From Acanthaster planci (Eukaryota; Echinodermata; Asteroidea; Valvatida; Acanthasteridae), in assembly GCF_001949145.1 (NCBI RefSeq), contig NW_019091421.1, forward strand, positions 500,921-564,920: DNA of 64,000 bases. The letters are read 5' to 3'. Positions 12,601-27,600 of the stretch are shown here, piece by piece (the first letter of the stretch is position 1; each line of letters opens with the position of its first letter). The notes beneath the pieces were generated by a model. The model worked only from the letters and a program-made list of their open reading frames with translations. It did no database searches and was not told where the DNA came from. The translations under genes were made by a program, and so were the position numbers.

Positions 12601-15600
12601 CTAACAAAAGAACTTGTCCCCTGAACGTGGTGAATGCCTACCCATACATACATGTACCAGTACTAGCGGTGTGCCGTAGTCTCTAGTCTTCCAGTTTTTC
12701 TGTATTTTATTTACAGCAGTTACAACATGTGCATTGAAATCCACCACAGTAAATTGGTTTGCGACTTCTCTCCAGCCTTATCAATGTTGAAGAAATTAAC
12801 CTTGGAGAGGAAACAATGGGCATTTGAACTTGCCTAAAAATAAGTCCACTGTACTGAAAATTTACCACAATGGAATGTGAATTTTCCAGCATTTACATTC
12901 AGATGTACATGTACCTGCTAAACAAATCAGCCTCCAAAAGGTCGCTCCCTGGCGTCACGAATCAATAGCATGAAGTATACGTACGCACATACACTGTACA
13001 TGTATGCATGTTCATGAACACCGCACATTCATGTATGAATAATAAGGATCTGTTAAAATGAGACGGCGCACTCAAATTAAGAAGACGTAGAGGTTCCTAT
13101 TCTTGCACTGCTACAGATGACAGGCCATGCATGTTACATACATCCATGCAGACACTGTGATACACATCAGTAATAGTATGATCTTGACCAGTACACGAGC
13201 AACACCGGTGCGTGTACAGACTACTTGCATAATGTACATGTAATTACTTTTCAATGGACACAGCAAAGTGGATTTGAAATTAGGAAAAGCACATAATAGG
13301 CTAGACGGTGCACCATCAGACTTCAAAGTCATCAATAACTCGGTGTTGTCAGAAACACAATGCACAATTGTAAGCTGCATGTGTGCCATGGTGGGGGGAT
13401 ACTGTACATCACAGTATTTGGCAAAGATTCTGCGCTGCGCTACATAAATTGAAATCACTGTCCAGATGTGCAAGTGTACATATTCATACATGTACACTGT
13501 AAGGAGTACAGTGTACATAATTATGTATGACAGATGTGTGCAAACACGTACGATACACACCTGTGTATATCACCAAAGTTAGACGAAACAGCACGACAAC
13601 AAAATTTGGAGAGAGAAAAGCTTGTGATGGTATCGAACCGTGTAAGAGTGATTAACAGATACATGTACTTTAATGAAGCATGCAATGGCCTTGTGCAGCG
13701 ATATGAGTAAATTTACGCAACTGTCTATTAAACTTTTAGTCCAAGCATGCTGAAGTACAGTGCATACCCGGTCACAATACATCCACAGTATGAATGGTTG
13801 AACATTGAAGTTCAAGTAAGATGTGCACATAAGGGTGCTCATGTATGTACATGTAGATGACACTTCAGAGAGTAATCAGTCTTTCTGTATTTAAACTTAC
13901 TGCAGACTTAACGACTATATAAGCTTACCTAATGACCTGAAAAGGTTGTGCTAATGAATCCAGAAAGTCATTTTATTATGTGGCTTCATGTATACCTTAC
14001 ACATACATGTACCCCCCCTCATATCGATCACATGTCAACTATGTTACAGAGGTACCATACAGGTATTTCTGGCCCAACTGAACCCACAAGGTGTTATGTG
14101 TTTTGCCTCTCCTCTGCGAGGCTGTTATTGCATGGAAGTTATTCGTTTGTCATTGTGTGAACTAAACATGTACTGCACATTTACATGTACATGTACATTG
14201 TAAGTACATGTACTTACATGTACATGTACATGTTCTTAGTTATCACTGGAAATGCATGCACATCCATGTATCACGCTGTACATTTACAGTGTACAGCTCT
14301 TAGCAACGGACAATTCAAGGGTAACCCGGTGTCATAATTTTGGCAATTGAAATTTAATGTAACCGCAAATCAAATGCGAGTTTAGGGAATGGAATTTGAT
14401 TTCTATCAGGCATACTGGGGCCAGTATCTTGAATCAGACAATAAGCTGTGGGCTATCCATGTTATTAAATTGGTTTCATACCAGTATGTCAAATCTGATT
14501 ATCAGTGTTTGCTGACTTGTTATAGTGTTTCACTTGCTTTCACTCTGACATTCAGGTTGTGGTTTCTAATAAATATCATGTACATGTAGACGGTCTTCAT
14601 GTATTAAGGTGATATGTGTATGAAAACATTTTTTATCAATGATTTATTTGTATGTACGTGTACATGTAAATGAAACCTTTAATATCCTGTGAATTTTTGT
14701 CAACTTAAAATTTCAAATGTGTTTGGGTGTTGAGGTTAAGAATACCAGTACGTGTATCCACATCCCACTGACCACCAAGACTTACAGAATTCAGCACATT
14801 CGTCAAACTCTCGAGATCCGTGCATGCCAGTTTTTACTGAAATACTTGTAATGAACTCTTTTTCCAAACACTTCTGTTTGAATGAGTGACTTTTATGTAA
14901 GTAGATACATTGTACATGTACATTGCAGTATCTGTAGATCTACACGTGTATACGCACGATGCATGTGTGGAGTTCAGAGGAAAAAAAAGTTTCATGTACA
15001 TGTATGGTGTTTTAAATTTCTTCTCGAGGCATCTGGACAATTTGGTCATGAAGCCCATCTCTCATTAGCAGATAATGAGCCTTGTGATACTCATAACAAG
15101 ATAGTGTGGAGCACAAACATGTTTTAAGTACACATGTAGCCTTTCCAATGAAGGCAGGCCCTACATGCCACTCCTTTGATTTATAGCGTTACTGGTATTG
15201 CCTAAGCACCGATGGGTGATTCTGCCATGGAGGTAGGGCTGCGTTGTTTTTTTGTGGGAAAACTAGACATGTGATAAATCAATACCATTACCAGAGACAA
15301 ACATCGGCTAATACCGGTATGTACAGCACCAATGGCTTGGAGCTATGGTAGGCAAGCCGTTGAAGACCATAAAGGAAAGAAATGTAGCAGCTGCTTTTTA
15401 ATCTGGGTTATTATCATGCTGCGTCTGACCGTCTGTCCAAATGTGGCTATTTTTATCAAAACCCAATACTGGCATGTGCTGTTCATGTATTGCAGGAAGT
15501 CAATTTAATACATGTACATGTCTACTCTACTTGTAAGTTGTATGGATAGTGCACATGTATTGGTACGTGTGTACGTATTGTACATGTAGATATTTACATG

Positions 15601-18600
15601 TACATGTAGCATGTGAGTGTGCAAGCACTAAGCCCTAATGTTGTGAGGTTCAGGGCCCACTGACAAGCCCACTAATATTTGGATACCAGAGGCACTGTTG
15701 TTCGATCTTAGGCAATTACTGACCACTTCAATAAAGCTTTGAGATAAAGATCATCATTATTATGGACCGTGAAATGAAACATGGGCCAAATTTTTTACCT
15801 TTTTTTTGTGTGAGAAATTCTGTGTGGGTGTGAAAGTGTAAGAATAACCTGGTAAGTGTGAGCCTCACTCAGTGTGTGACTTGGCGGCCCTACCTTACTC
15901 GTTCATTTATCTTATCAAACTATGCACACACAGGGTACACCTACGCATATGTACATGGACCGGTACATATACATGTATTTCGTCACCCGTAGTGGATAAT
16001 GTATAACATAGGAACAGAAGATAACACTGTGTGGCCTGCTCAAGAGGGCCAGCGAGTGTCATGCCCAGTGTTTGTGTGCACTGACTTGTGTGCATATGAC
16101 GTTAAAAACCTGGGACCATTTTTCATGGGAATGGGTACAAATTTGTAGCCTCGTTGCAGTGGCACCAGGTGTATGGGGATGATGGAAGTTCAGTTGTCTG
16201 TTGTGTCGCTCTCTTTCTCACTGTTGATGAGGAGGTTGTAGTGCATGGACTCTATAGCTTGTCCTGGGTGTTAAGCACTGGTACTTCCTGGCAGTGCGCT
16301 GTCAGTGCCCTCCGAGATAAAGTACCCAATAGTGAGACCACAGGATTCTTCATAAATTACCTTGGCAAAGCACAGCCCAAATTCAAATTTCCATCTTTGC
16401 AAAGTCACAATTCCTCTTCACTCTGTCTTGTCTTCTACACATTTGTATCTGTTCCGAGTTGGGAAGAGTAAACAGGCAAGGAAAAGAAAAGTTACAACTA
16501 CAGAACTGAACACCAATCCATACCGCTGGACAACAGACTGCTTATTCTGAGGTGGTGAACGAACGTGCATATATTCATGGGGCATTCATTATTCGATTAA
16601 TAAGTCTCCCGTGAGGCTTGGAGTTTGGTGTTGGAATGTCTACAGTTGGATGATGACAATCATATTTGACAGGCAGGGTGCATTCAACTGGGTCTGTCTC
16701 TTAGTATTTACATATTGGACAAAAAATACATAAAATAGGATGGTTACTGACAATTGATAAAAGAGGGAGGCATTTGGGAGAAAAAAAATCAAAGAGTTTA
16801 ATGCTTATTTTTGTTTTATTTATTCATTGATCAAACACAATACAGAGCATGAAATTAGACCAAAAAAGTGCTCGGACAAAATGTCATAACACAATCAATT
16901 TTGTTCTGCCATTATCAGCTTTTGATCTGCCATATTACTGGTATATAAAAGTTAGAGTTGTAACATGCAGTGTAAAATTTGCGCACTCTGCATCAACCAC
17001 TTAATGCACACAACAACATTATGATTATTGAAGAATACTTGTATACATGTACGGAAGTTTGTACTGAGGTACATGCATGTAAGTGTACAGGTCAAGCTAC
17101 TCGTGTTCGGCAGGAGTAAGACCCAGGGGTCAGCGAAGGTATACTCCCATCGCACATACAGAAATATAATGCGCGCGCGACACACTTGGGTTGAACTGGA
17201 GGAACGGCACGAACACAGCCAACCACTACAGGTCCATATTGCCTGGTACCCAAGTTGTGTGTCATGCATGGGTTACCACGGAAAATTGAACATTGGTTGA
17301 CAGCATGACCTATGTTTTACGATGCGCAAAGAATTATGGGGCAGTTTCATGTTTGTGCAAGTAAAGTACATGTGTGTTCATACATGCGTGGCGCTGGGTG
17401 ACATGGGCCAGTGATGAGCGATCAGCTCTGATGAATGCCTTGGGCATGATTAAAGGAATTCTAACACAAAACTAATAATAAATTGGACGCCATAATCCCA
17501 CATATTGTGTTGATATTTTAAGAGCTGTTATTGATATGTTGGTCAGACAATTTTTGTCGGAGCATCTTTGATTTTTGTTCGGACAAACACAATAAGTGCT
17601 CGGAAAATGACCGATGTCCGACCGTAATTTCACGATCTGGAATGTTTTATCTTTGTCATACCTTGATAGATTTCCCTAAACAGTTAATTTATTTCTTTAT
17701 TTTTTTGTCAAGAAGGGATTGAGGTAAGTATAATGTGCATTTTTAACCTTGACTCTCCTTCATCTAAGTCGTCCAGAATCCACCAGGCAGTTTGAAGGAT
17801 AGGGCAGGATCAAGGAAGAGACTATCCGCTCTCATCCCCCTTGAATGTGCACCAAGAATCTCTCAGTGGTTGCCTACGTAACCGAAGATTTTGGAGGATT
17901 TGGAAATGTTTGTAGCAAAAGTGCCCTGGGCAGTTAGAACAAGAAAGAAATGAACAGTCAGTAAAGTACCAAATTGTCATTCTGTGTGCGATGCACTGGT
18001 AATTCAAGTACTAATACAGTTTATTTATAGTACCTGTACAGGTGTATTTTGCCTGACCGCACAGGGACACCGAATCCATTACTATTATCCCTGGGAATGC
18101 ATTTGCTCAGAAAATGTCTTCCTCTGAGATTCTTTTTTCCCCGTGGTTGTGTCAAGGAACTTTTTCAGCACTTCCAGTGCATTCAGTACATGCACTTACA
18201 CACCAAACAGCCAGATTGAGTTACTGAGCACAGGTCTTATAACATAAAGTCTCATTGATTACCAGGGGCCTAATCTAGCACTTAATTAGCCCTTTAGCCG
18301 ACCAAATTTTCTTCCATAAACTTTCCCACTGGACTGCAATTGAATCAAGACTTCCCCTTCGGATCGCACAGAGATTAGATTAAGGAGATACGGTAGGGCA
18401 CCAGCCAGAGGCATACAACACAATCTACATGTACATGCAGAGCACATACATACATGTACGTACATGTAGGTGTGTGCATACATACGTACTGTACATGAAC
18501 ATTTATACATTCATGTTTCATGCAGGTCTTTTGCCCAAATTGGCATGCCACTTTGAATGTTACTGCAATGCGTGGGCATACACAACAACACAACATACGC

Positions 18601-21600
18601 TTACATGTACATTGTACATGTACACGGGGAGTGCCTGGCACGTGTGTACATTAACCACGTGCTGCAGGGTCCTTTCAAAAATACAGTGCACACATACAGG
18701 GGATTTTCAAGATTTTCAGTTTTCAAAATTCTTCAAAAATTCATAATTTCATTTAATGGACGTTTACACTGACACGAATGACTGTTTGGTGGCTACTCTA
18801 AGCTTACAGGTAACCTTCATTGACTCTTGAATATTTCAGCCAGGCCTGCCGCTCTGTAAAGAGAGCCCTGAATTGTGAGGTGTTGCGTAATTTCCTTTGT
18901 CCCCAGTGAATGCGAGTGGCGTCTTTTCAAACGCGGCTGGATTAGCATGCAGCGGTGCTGTGTTGCTCATCAATGGGGCCATGGAGCACTTTTGTCCGTG
19001 GTGCTAATCCCCGGACGCGCTATGCCCAAAACAAAGGTATACTGTTTAAAAAAAAACAGTGACAGATTACCTTTGATAAATGCAAGCTGAAAAATGATGG
19101 CAGTTCCCAGCAGCAGGTCTTTTGTTCCGAGTATGGTCTTTTGTTTAACACGGACCAGCTCTTTTGTCCCATTTCAGGCACCCCGGCTCTGCATATAAAC
19201 CCATGGTGCTCGAAACGGGGCTCCCCGCCAGCAAGTGGTTAATACTCGTAATTGAAAAGAATATATATACGGTAATATCATTCTGGATGCTAAGAGCCTA
19301 CCTGTGTGGCTGTAGTGTTCTGTTGGGGATGCACCGCGTTCAATCATGTTGAGAGCACGTGATGTACCCTTGGCACATGTACATGTGTACGTATACACTG
19401 CTGCAATATACATGCAGAATGTAAACATACTACACATCCATGTTTGAGTTACATGTGTTGTGGAACATCTTTGCTTGTATTATCAACTCCAAGTGCAGGA
19501 GTAATGGGTTTTGAGAAATATTGTACTCAGTACAGTATTTTTATTTCTCCAGTATTCTGGAATATGTACATACATTGTATACAGTGGTATATTACGCAGT
19601 ACATTTTGATCGATGTATTCATCGTTATATTTGATACCCTGGTATTTGACTGAAATGAAGACAAGATTCAATTCTTGGCAAAATTCTTCTAATTTCAACG
19701 GTACTTTTGAAAATTGTGAAAAATTTGCTTTCTGCATCATTCGACATTCAAAAAGTACATGTATGACCGCTGTCACTGGGCAGTGCGTGGGATTACCTCT
19801 TGAGATCTTTTCCCATTAACCACCCTGTTGTGTACGTAGATGAACAAAAGATTTATATTCCTGTAGCTGTCCTTGTAAACACTGAGCCACATACATGTAC
19901 ACGTAGTCCATAAGACTGTCTGACTGGCCCCACTCCGTAGGTGGGGGCCTCCCATTGTTTCTCAATATTTCATGCAGCCAGTTACTGCATTTGACATGGC
20001 GGCATACGTGATTAAGTGAAAGAGGTACCTATGAAGTACTGTACATGTACGTAGGCGTAATGTACGTGTATGTTCATTTACAGAGTTCATGTACATCATT
20101 GAAATCCTATGGTTTTTCGTGCATTAACCTTTCCCCCAAGGATGCATGAACACCGTGAAGGATTACGCTAAAAATTGGCGGATTCGGGACTGTATGATCA
20201 AATTGCAAGCTGATGGGCTGGAGTCAATTTGAATAATTCACTATTCAAAATTCAACCTTCAATTTGATTGAATATCCGAATATTCGGTCATACCGACCAG
20301 CAGATTGTTAATGAACAAACCATATGCAAAATCAGTTGCAATCACACACAATTGTAATCTTTTTGATAGCTTCTCATGTCTGGGAGTATCTCCAGCCATG
20401 ATTTTAAGAGAAAAACAATACTTTTTGCCCTGTTCAAAATTTCTATTCCTTTTACATTTTTTCATGAATAATTTACTTTCTGAATCGTTGTAAGAATTTT
20501 GTTGCTCTTCACTTGCATCTGCGTGAAACAAGCCTCCGTAGTGCAAGTTTTTTCATTTAAAACAAAAGAAAATTCACCGTTTTCATGAATTTTGCAGTCG
20601 AATATGCAAATTCTGAAAACTACAGTATATTCAAATATTTGATAATTGATCAAATATTTGGCACAGCCCTGTAAGCTGAGTTTTATTTCAATCATGCCAG
20701 ACACTGTGTCCTAATTTGCATCAAGTGTGGGCTAGGTTTCAAGCATGACCACTAGAAGGAAATGGGTCAACCCATGAGGTTTGGGCACAATTTGTGATGG
20801 TGTCTTTGTTACATCCAAAACTTTTACCACCTGTCATGACCTGTAGAGTCGGTCATTTACTCTGTAAAAACACACACCTCTGTATTCAGCCTTGCAAGAT
20901 GTATAATTTGGAATCCACACGCAGGGAAATAACCGTTCACTTTTATGGAACCCACGTAACAATGGACACTGCCAAAATTGTTCCCCAACCTCATGGAATG
21001 ACCCATGTAGAGGGGGAACAGCAGACCAGAATTGGTACTGTAATGGTATACATGTACACTGTACTGGTAGGTTGATAACTTTGTGTAGCTGATGGTGGCA
21101 AGATGATCTCATTTAAGAAGATAAATTCATCAGAAAATTGTCTCAATTAAGGACAAATGGCATCAGTGCTCAAAAAGTGCACATCTATTACAGGTACATG
21201 TGCATGTTTGTAGGCTAGACTCCAGCATACAGGCACCGGTACTTGTGTGCTCTTCAGGAAAATTGGATATCCCTCTCAATGCCGGACATTTGAAATCCCC
21301 CCCTCTCATTTTTACTTTTCGTATGCATTGCTCATGCATTTTATAGTAGAAATGATACAAAGTTCCTGTATACATGTATATTCATAAATGTTCGTGATGC
21401 ACATTTTAAAATTTTCCGGCTACATTGTGAAAGGCCCAAAAAAGACTTCATTAAATATTGTGGTCCTGTTTACTGAAATATGACCCACTTTGTGGAAATA
21501 AGTCATAAGGCATTTTTTTTTCTATTCCAATAATTTAAACTTAGTTTGTGTACAAAAGAGCAATTTCACCTTTTTTTGTGTTGGCATCCTGGTGAAAATA

Positions 21601-24600
21601 GACGCAGGGAGTTGATCACTGAAAATATTCCTATTACTCATTGACATTTTTACAAGATTCTTTTGAAGGCCTTTATCTCAAGATTGTCTCGGGGGACTTG
21701 TGCCTCATTGTCACAAATAATAAAAGAAAAATTGAGGGAAAAACATGGATAGCCTCCTTCTCAGCCACTCCAAAACTCCCCTCCCCCCCAGCTTTTGTAA
21801 GCACTACAGGCCGGCAATTTTATTGATGAAAGTGAGCACATTCATGTGTCCAAAATGTGCAGCACTGTTGGCTGGGGGAAAGAAAAAGACAGAGGGATAA
21901 TTGAATGGGTTTGTGGGAGGGTAAGTAGAGTTGTTGTTGCTCTGCTTACTAGATCATATTGATTCAAAGTGCCGGGATCCGGAAAGCCGGGAGATCTCGT
22001 CTTAAGTTGGCAAGCCTCACAAATTGAGGTGCCGTGACGTCACGGCGGGCATTGACATCCCAAGGGTGTTTGCCTTTGAACACTGTCGGCGCTCGGTGAA
22101 TGACGGCGATAGGCTCGGTGCCTTGGCATGTTGTCGTCATGTGGCAGAGCGCTCAGTTAAACCAATCACTTCTGGCCTGTTTGTAATGTATGGTGCGGAT
22201 TTGTGGTGTTTGTTTTTGGTGACAGAAGGTTGTGCGTGCACTCACCAGGTGTTCAAATAGATCAAAATACCAATTGCTGAACTTTAGTAGGTACATGTAA
22301 TAGAATATTTTTTTTTTAGTGAAAAATGTTTTTGGTGGTCAATGGTGTGTATTGCACATTGAATTCAAAAAGGATATACATGCATATATCCTGTTATTCA
22401 AGATTTTGATAGCCAGGCTTTGTATGTACACAGATATAAATTCCACTAAGAGAATTATTTCATTTAATGTACATCTACATTCTATTTGAGTTCAACATGT
22501 CACACACATATACGGGCTTCCACACCAATGGTGCCTCATTGGTCAAATGTGTGTGCTTTCTTATGGTGCTCAGTGAACCGTGGGCCCCCACTGGCTCCAT
22601 AGAAAAGTGCACAGGTGAACAAATAGTGGCATCAGTAGTACAGAGGACTGTAACAATTCTGGTTTGTAACAAAATCGAATAAAATGGAATAATGGTGACA
22701 TTTCAGATTTTCGGGAAGACTATTGGATAGATACCGGTACACTGTACTCTGTTTGGCTTGAATAACAACACGGAAGCATTCAATTGAAATCGGTCAGTGG
22801 GCACAGTGTATGGTTTACACTAGCGGTGTTTTTATCAACATCTTTGATACATGTACATGATTGCATCTGTCATCCCTTTCTGAATTTGCACTTAGGCAGC
22901 AACCGTGGTACACTGGCCAAGCAGTGGGTGGCTGGTGTGATTACAGATGCAATTAAAAGGGATTAATGCACTAGCAGGAATGACCAAATTTGCACAGAAG
23001 ATTTACGATGATTGAGTGTCTGACCTTTAGGTTTAGTTCTGTGTCTTAATGTGAATATTATAAGTGCTGTCTGTGCCCAGAATGTTGAAAAAAAGCTGGA
23101 TGATGGATGGAGCATGTAAATTGCAGTTAACTCTTTGTAGATGTAACACTACTTGAAGGGCTTGGATGAGGGGGACTGATCAGTCCACTTTCGCTGAACT
23201 GTGTTTCAAGTATTTGTAGTGGAATGAAAAGGAGTGATAAGTCACAGGCGCTGGAGTGGTTGTATGTTTGGGATTAGTCTGAGACAGTGTGTACTGTGAA
23301 AACTTGTGCATGTTCCAGTTAGCTCCCAATCACTGCCTTTTTTTGTAAATTTAAATTTGTCCATTTTTGTTGATTTGAGAACCTTTTCATGCAGGTTTTA
23401 AGTAATATTATGATTTACATTTCTAATTTGCCGTGCAGATGCATGTAATAGATTTACGCATGCACATGTACATTTTCCAGTGTGATTGGGAGCTACCAGT
23501 AGGTGGGGAGGAACGGTTTGAAACTCCACAGAAAAGTGTACATGTGCAGTTCAGTGTCACGTCATCAGTACTCAGGCCTGTTGATGTCTTGATACTGTTC
23601 ATGTACATGTACAGACTGCTAGATGTACATGTACATGTACATGTATGGTACCGGTACATGTACTGTAAATGGACATGGACATGTGGTCCATCATTTTACA
23701 GTTAGCCTTTGAAAAAGATTTTTTCACACACATGTTCGGGTGAGAAATACAAGGCCTTTTAAAAGTCTAAATGCATTGCACATGTTGATTTATGCACATG
23801 TGGAGAGATGGCATTCAATCTGATTTCCCTAGGAAGCATTGATGTTTTCATTTGTCATGGATGTTCAACCGTGGTTCAATATGCTTCAGTAGCCTCCTTC
23901 CCCTTTCCTCCCTCGTCGACATCTTGATCATGATGTTATCACGCCGCCAGGTCAGACCTTTACCGTTCGGGTTAACCCCCAACAGAGAAAGGCTAATTCA
24001 CGTCTCAGTCTTCCCTTCTCCAACCCCTCAATTTACACTTACGTCTGTCTTTTTTCTTTTTTCTTGTTTTTTTTTCCTTCTCCCCGGCCTTCTTTAGATC
24101 TGGGACACAGCTGGCCAGGAGAGATTTCGCAGCGTCACGCATGCATACTACCGGGACGCACATGCCCTTCTGCTGCTCTTTGATGTGACAAACAGACAAT
24201 CTTTTGAGAATATCAGGGTGAGTGGCACCTGAGAAGAGGGCCGTCAGTTTGGTTGTTCTATTTTTTATTTCCTTTCATGCTCTGCGCAAATCTTACTAGG
24301 AAAGTGCATTTGTTCGTGTACATTGTTTTTTGTTCAAGTGCACCAAACGTTGTAGATTTCTTGTACCAGTGTTTTGTGTCTAAACTGAGCTGTTGATTTA
24401 CCAATTTCTCAAGTTCATCCTGTAGCTAGCCAGGATTAAAAAATTTTTAAATGTCAGATCAAAATTAAAATCTGAACATTTTTGTTACAAAAGAACAACC
24501 CTGAAACGTGTACAGTGTACATGTAGATGTACCATACTGTTGTCAGTTTCAAAGAGGACACCAGCATCTGTGATAGGTTGATGACAGAGAGCTTGAATTT

Positions 24601-27600
24601 CAATTAGGAATAGTCTTCGTTATGTGTCTTGGGTAACACTAAAGATTACAATTAAAAAACAATTCGCCATACAGACTCCAGACTAGCATGATTGATTTGT
24701 CTGCCCAGCATAAATTTTACAAGTACGTGCGTGTACATCGTACAACACATGAATGTTATAATGCATTACCTTCAGGTGTAGTGGTGTACACGTCTTGTTG
24801 CGTCTATTCATTTTTTACAGTATGTGTATATGGGTCATTCCATGAGGTTGGGGCATGTACATGTACTGGGTACATCTTGGGTTGAAAATTGCAAGAGTTT
24901 TTCGGAATGTTGTTCCGAATAATGAAGTAATGATCTGGAAAGTTGTCAAGGTGAGGGCAAAAATCTGTCAACTGAAAGGCAACATATACATGTACATGTA
25001 CAGCTCATATTTTGTATTTATGTAGATTTTTTTCGATTAATACATGTATATTGTGTGGATTAATTATTTCTGCTGGACAGGGTCTTCATTTGAAGTAGAG
25101 ATTTTAATTTGTCTGACAACCCAAGCATAGCGATTCCACACTGTGCCTGGCCATGCTACACGATTGAACAACTACATGCATGGGTTTGTGCGCTGTCTGG
25201 ATGCTTGCAATGTCTTGGTCTCTAAGCCTCCACGTACGGAGCATTATGGTGCATTCTGCATTAATTAGTGGACGTGAATGGAGATTGTTTGACAAGCTGC
25301 TCTGACATCCATTAACAGTAACACGATGGTGGTTGAATTGTTTGAGATTGTGACGTTTTGAAGTCAGACCTGAATCAACTGTCTTCATTGGGAAGCAATT
25401 TTGGATTGTGTTCCTTGAATCTTATTTGATGTAATATGTTAAATAGGGCAGTGACAGTAGGCACCATACCGGTACCTCACTTTTGTCAAATGTTGCTCAA
25501 AACAATTTGATATTTATTATGACTTGTTAATTCTTCATCAGCATTAATGACATTATTTTGTAATCAATTTTTAATTCAGTGGTTTCATTTTTCTTCTCAG
25601 GTGCCAAAGTAAAACAGTAAACCTCACTTTCAATTCAATATGGCCAACCTATGAGGCCAACAGAGCATTTCTTGTGCTACTTGATCTTCATGAAGATTGG
25701 GTGACCGGCCAATTTCCTAAAAGTGTCCATATTCACGTTAATGTCCCCCCAATAAACAAAATTCAACACCCTTTTGGTGCATGGTCATTACACTTCATGA
25801 TGTACAGTGTACATCGATACACAGTACTTCTGGGTAGGAAAACTTGTATGGCCTATGCAGCAAGGATGTTGCTAATCACTCATTGACCCACTTGTTAGCA
25901 CATCCAGGCGCATTGGGTGTTTTGTCAATTTCAGTTATGCTTCCATGATATGTACATGTACCGGTATGGGTATGTCTGTGCTCTTTAAAAAAAAATGAGA
26001 CCTGAGAGCCAGAGTTGATTCAGTGTCTGTTAAAAATTGCAAAAAAACAAGCAGACTGTATGTTGTCATCTCAGTGAATTATACATTCCAGAATTTTTGT
26101 CACAACAAATCAAAAGAGGTACATGTACATGTACTTTCTCCTAAAATGTGAAAAGAGACAGCAGCACTGGCAAAAGACGTGCCAAATATTGAGTGAAAAT
26201 GATGTTCATTGAAAAGTTTGTCTGCTCCTTTGTACTTGGTCTCTGTCGGAGGACATAATCATTTCTGGTCCTGCAGTGGTTTTTTTTGGGGGGGGAGAGC
26301 ACCTTAAATATGTTCCTGGTTATTCCTTTAATATCACCAACATGCTTCAGTTAGAGTTGTGAAAACACACACCTGGAGTGAGTGGAATGGGAGCATATGA
26401 AACAGGAAGACCTCTGGAAGTAGGAAAGGTCGTGATTGAGAGGTTTTATTAATGTACAGCTTGTGAATGTGGAAGCGCGGGTAGTGGAAGCCATTGGATT
26501 TTGGCTGCAGTTATTTTTTGTACAGTGCGTACATGTACAGGTGTCTCGGTGCATGTACATTGTACGTGCATGTCTGGTTACCCTAAGTCACAGGCAGTTG
26601 GTTAAGACACTGCCTCATAATTAAATTCCCCTGTGGTCGGTGACCTGGTTTCTCATCCTGTAAGGATGGACAAAAGGGAACGGGAATCAAAGCAGAGCAT
26701 GTTAGGTGCCCGAAGGGAGGGAAAGAATGAAGACAAAAGTTTGATCAATCTGATGGTTGAGCCTGTGCGTTGGAGACCAAAAGCTGACAGGACGTAATGC
26801 CGATGACATTAATGGTCAGTTCCATTCTGTAGAAATCAGGCACTGCATGCTGTTTTTCCCACCGCTGAAACTGTGGGGGAGGATTGTGAAGCTGAAGGCA
26901 AGACAGTGCACCTGCGGTTAGAGCTCGTTAGGTTGATGAAAGTTGGTTTGACCGATGATGTTTTGAGTTAGCTTTGCAAGTGTTGTCTTGGAAGGACTTG
27001 TAGCCTGATGAAGAAAAGTGTCTAAAATGTCAATGACTTCAACGTCGCTGGGGGAAGGGGGTTGAGAGGTGGTAAGGGAGACATTTGGCCCCACCAAAAA
27101 TTTAAACATAAGAAATAGTTTTAAAAAGGGAGGAGAAAAAAGCAATAAAAATTTTAAAAATACATGAAAATCTCCAAGTTGCTTGAAAAACAAAAGCCCT
27201 CAAAATTGACCCCTCCTATTGCTTAGCTGATGAGTGTGCTTTGCTATTCCCTTCTTCTCCCTGTCTCTGGAAATTTCCCTCCCCTGGGAAAGTGTGCTTT
27301 GCTGCCCCCCCCCCAAAAAATCCTGCCAACGCCCATGGGAGATAAGCTGTGTGTAAGGTACACTTACATGGACAGATCATTACTGTGAGATGGTGGTACA
27401 TTGCATGTGTATGGTAGTCTTTGCAACAGCAGTCTTGTCTCCAGACACGTTTTGTGCACTCTTCATCTGTGTCCTCTTGTGGAGCAGTGTTTCCCCTGCC
27501 TATTCTATTGTGATGCGGCCCACCTCACTGATTTTAGCGACCAGGCTTCAGGCTTCTCTGTTGAATTTTACCACCTCACACTTACAGTAGACAAAGATGG

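Larger units (their letters stand above)
11234..24097 (+). other. Rab26 intron, 12.9 kb
   Basis: Begins gtgagt and ends ctttag. No protein-coding sequence recognised. It contains dense palindrome clusters (11335-11428, 14182-14233, 23599-23664), copy 1 of a 217-bp repeat at 11453, copy 1 of the ~540-bp repeat at 18707, a hAT-like element at 20214, a TIR-bearing MITE at 20763 and a GC-rich patch with a CRE-like palindrome at 22031. Confidence 0.85.

Noticed and set aside
13111-13560. 149-codon - strand frame rich in Cys, Met, Tyr, Val and His
   Set aside because: Composition reflects TGTACA/ACATGT repeats. No domain or splice logic.
26588-26660. tRNA-like sequence (GCAGTTGGTTAAGACACTGC)
   Set aside because: Resembles box A only. 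No convincing box B or cloverleaf, so not called.
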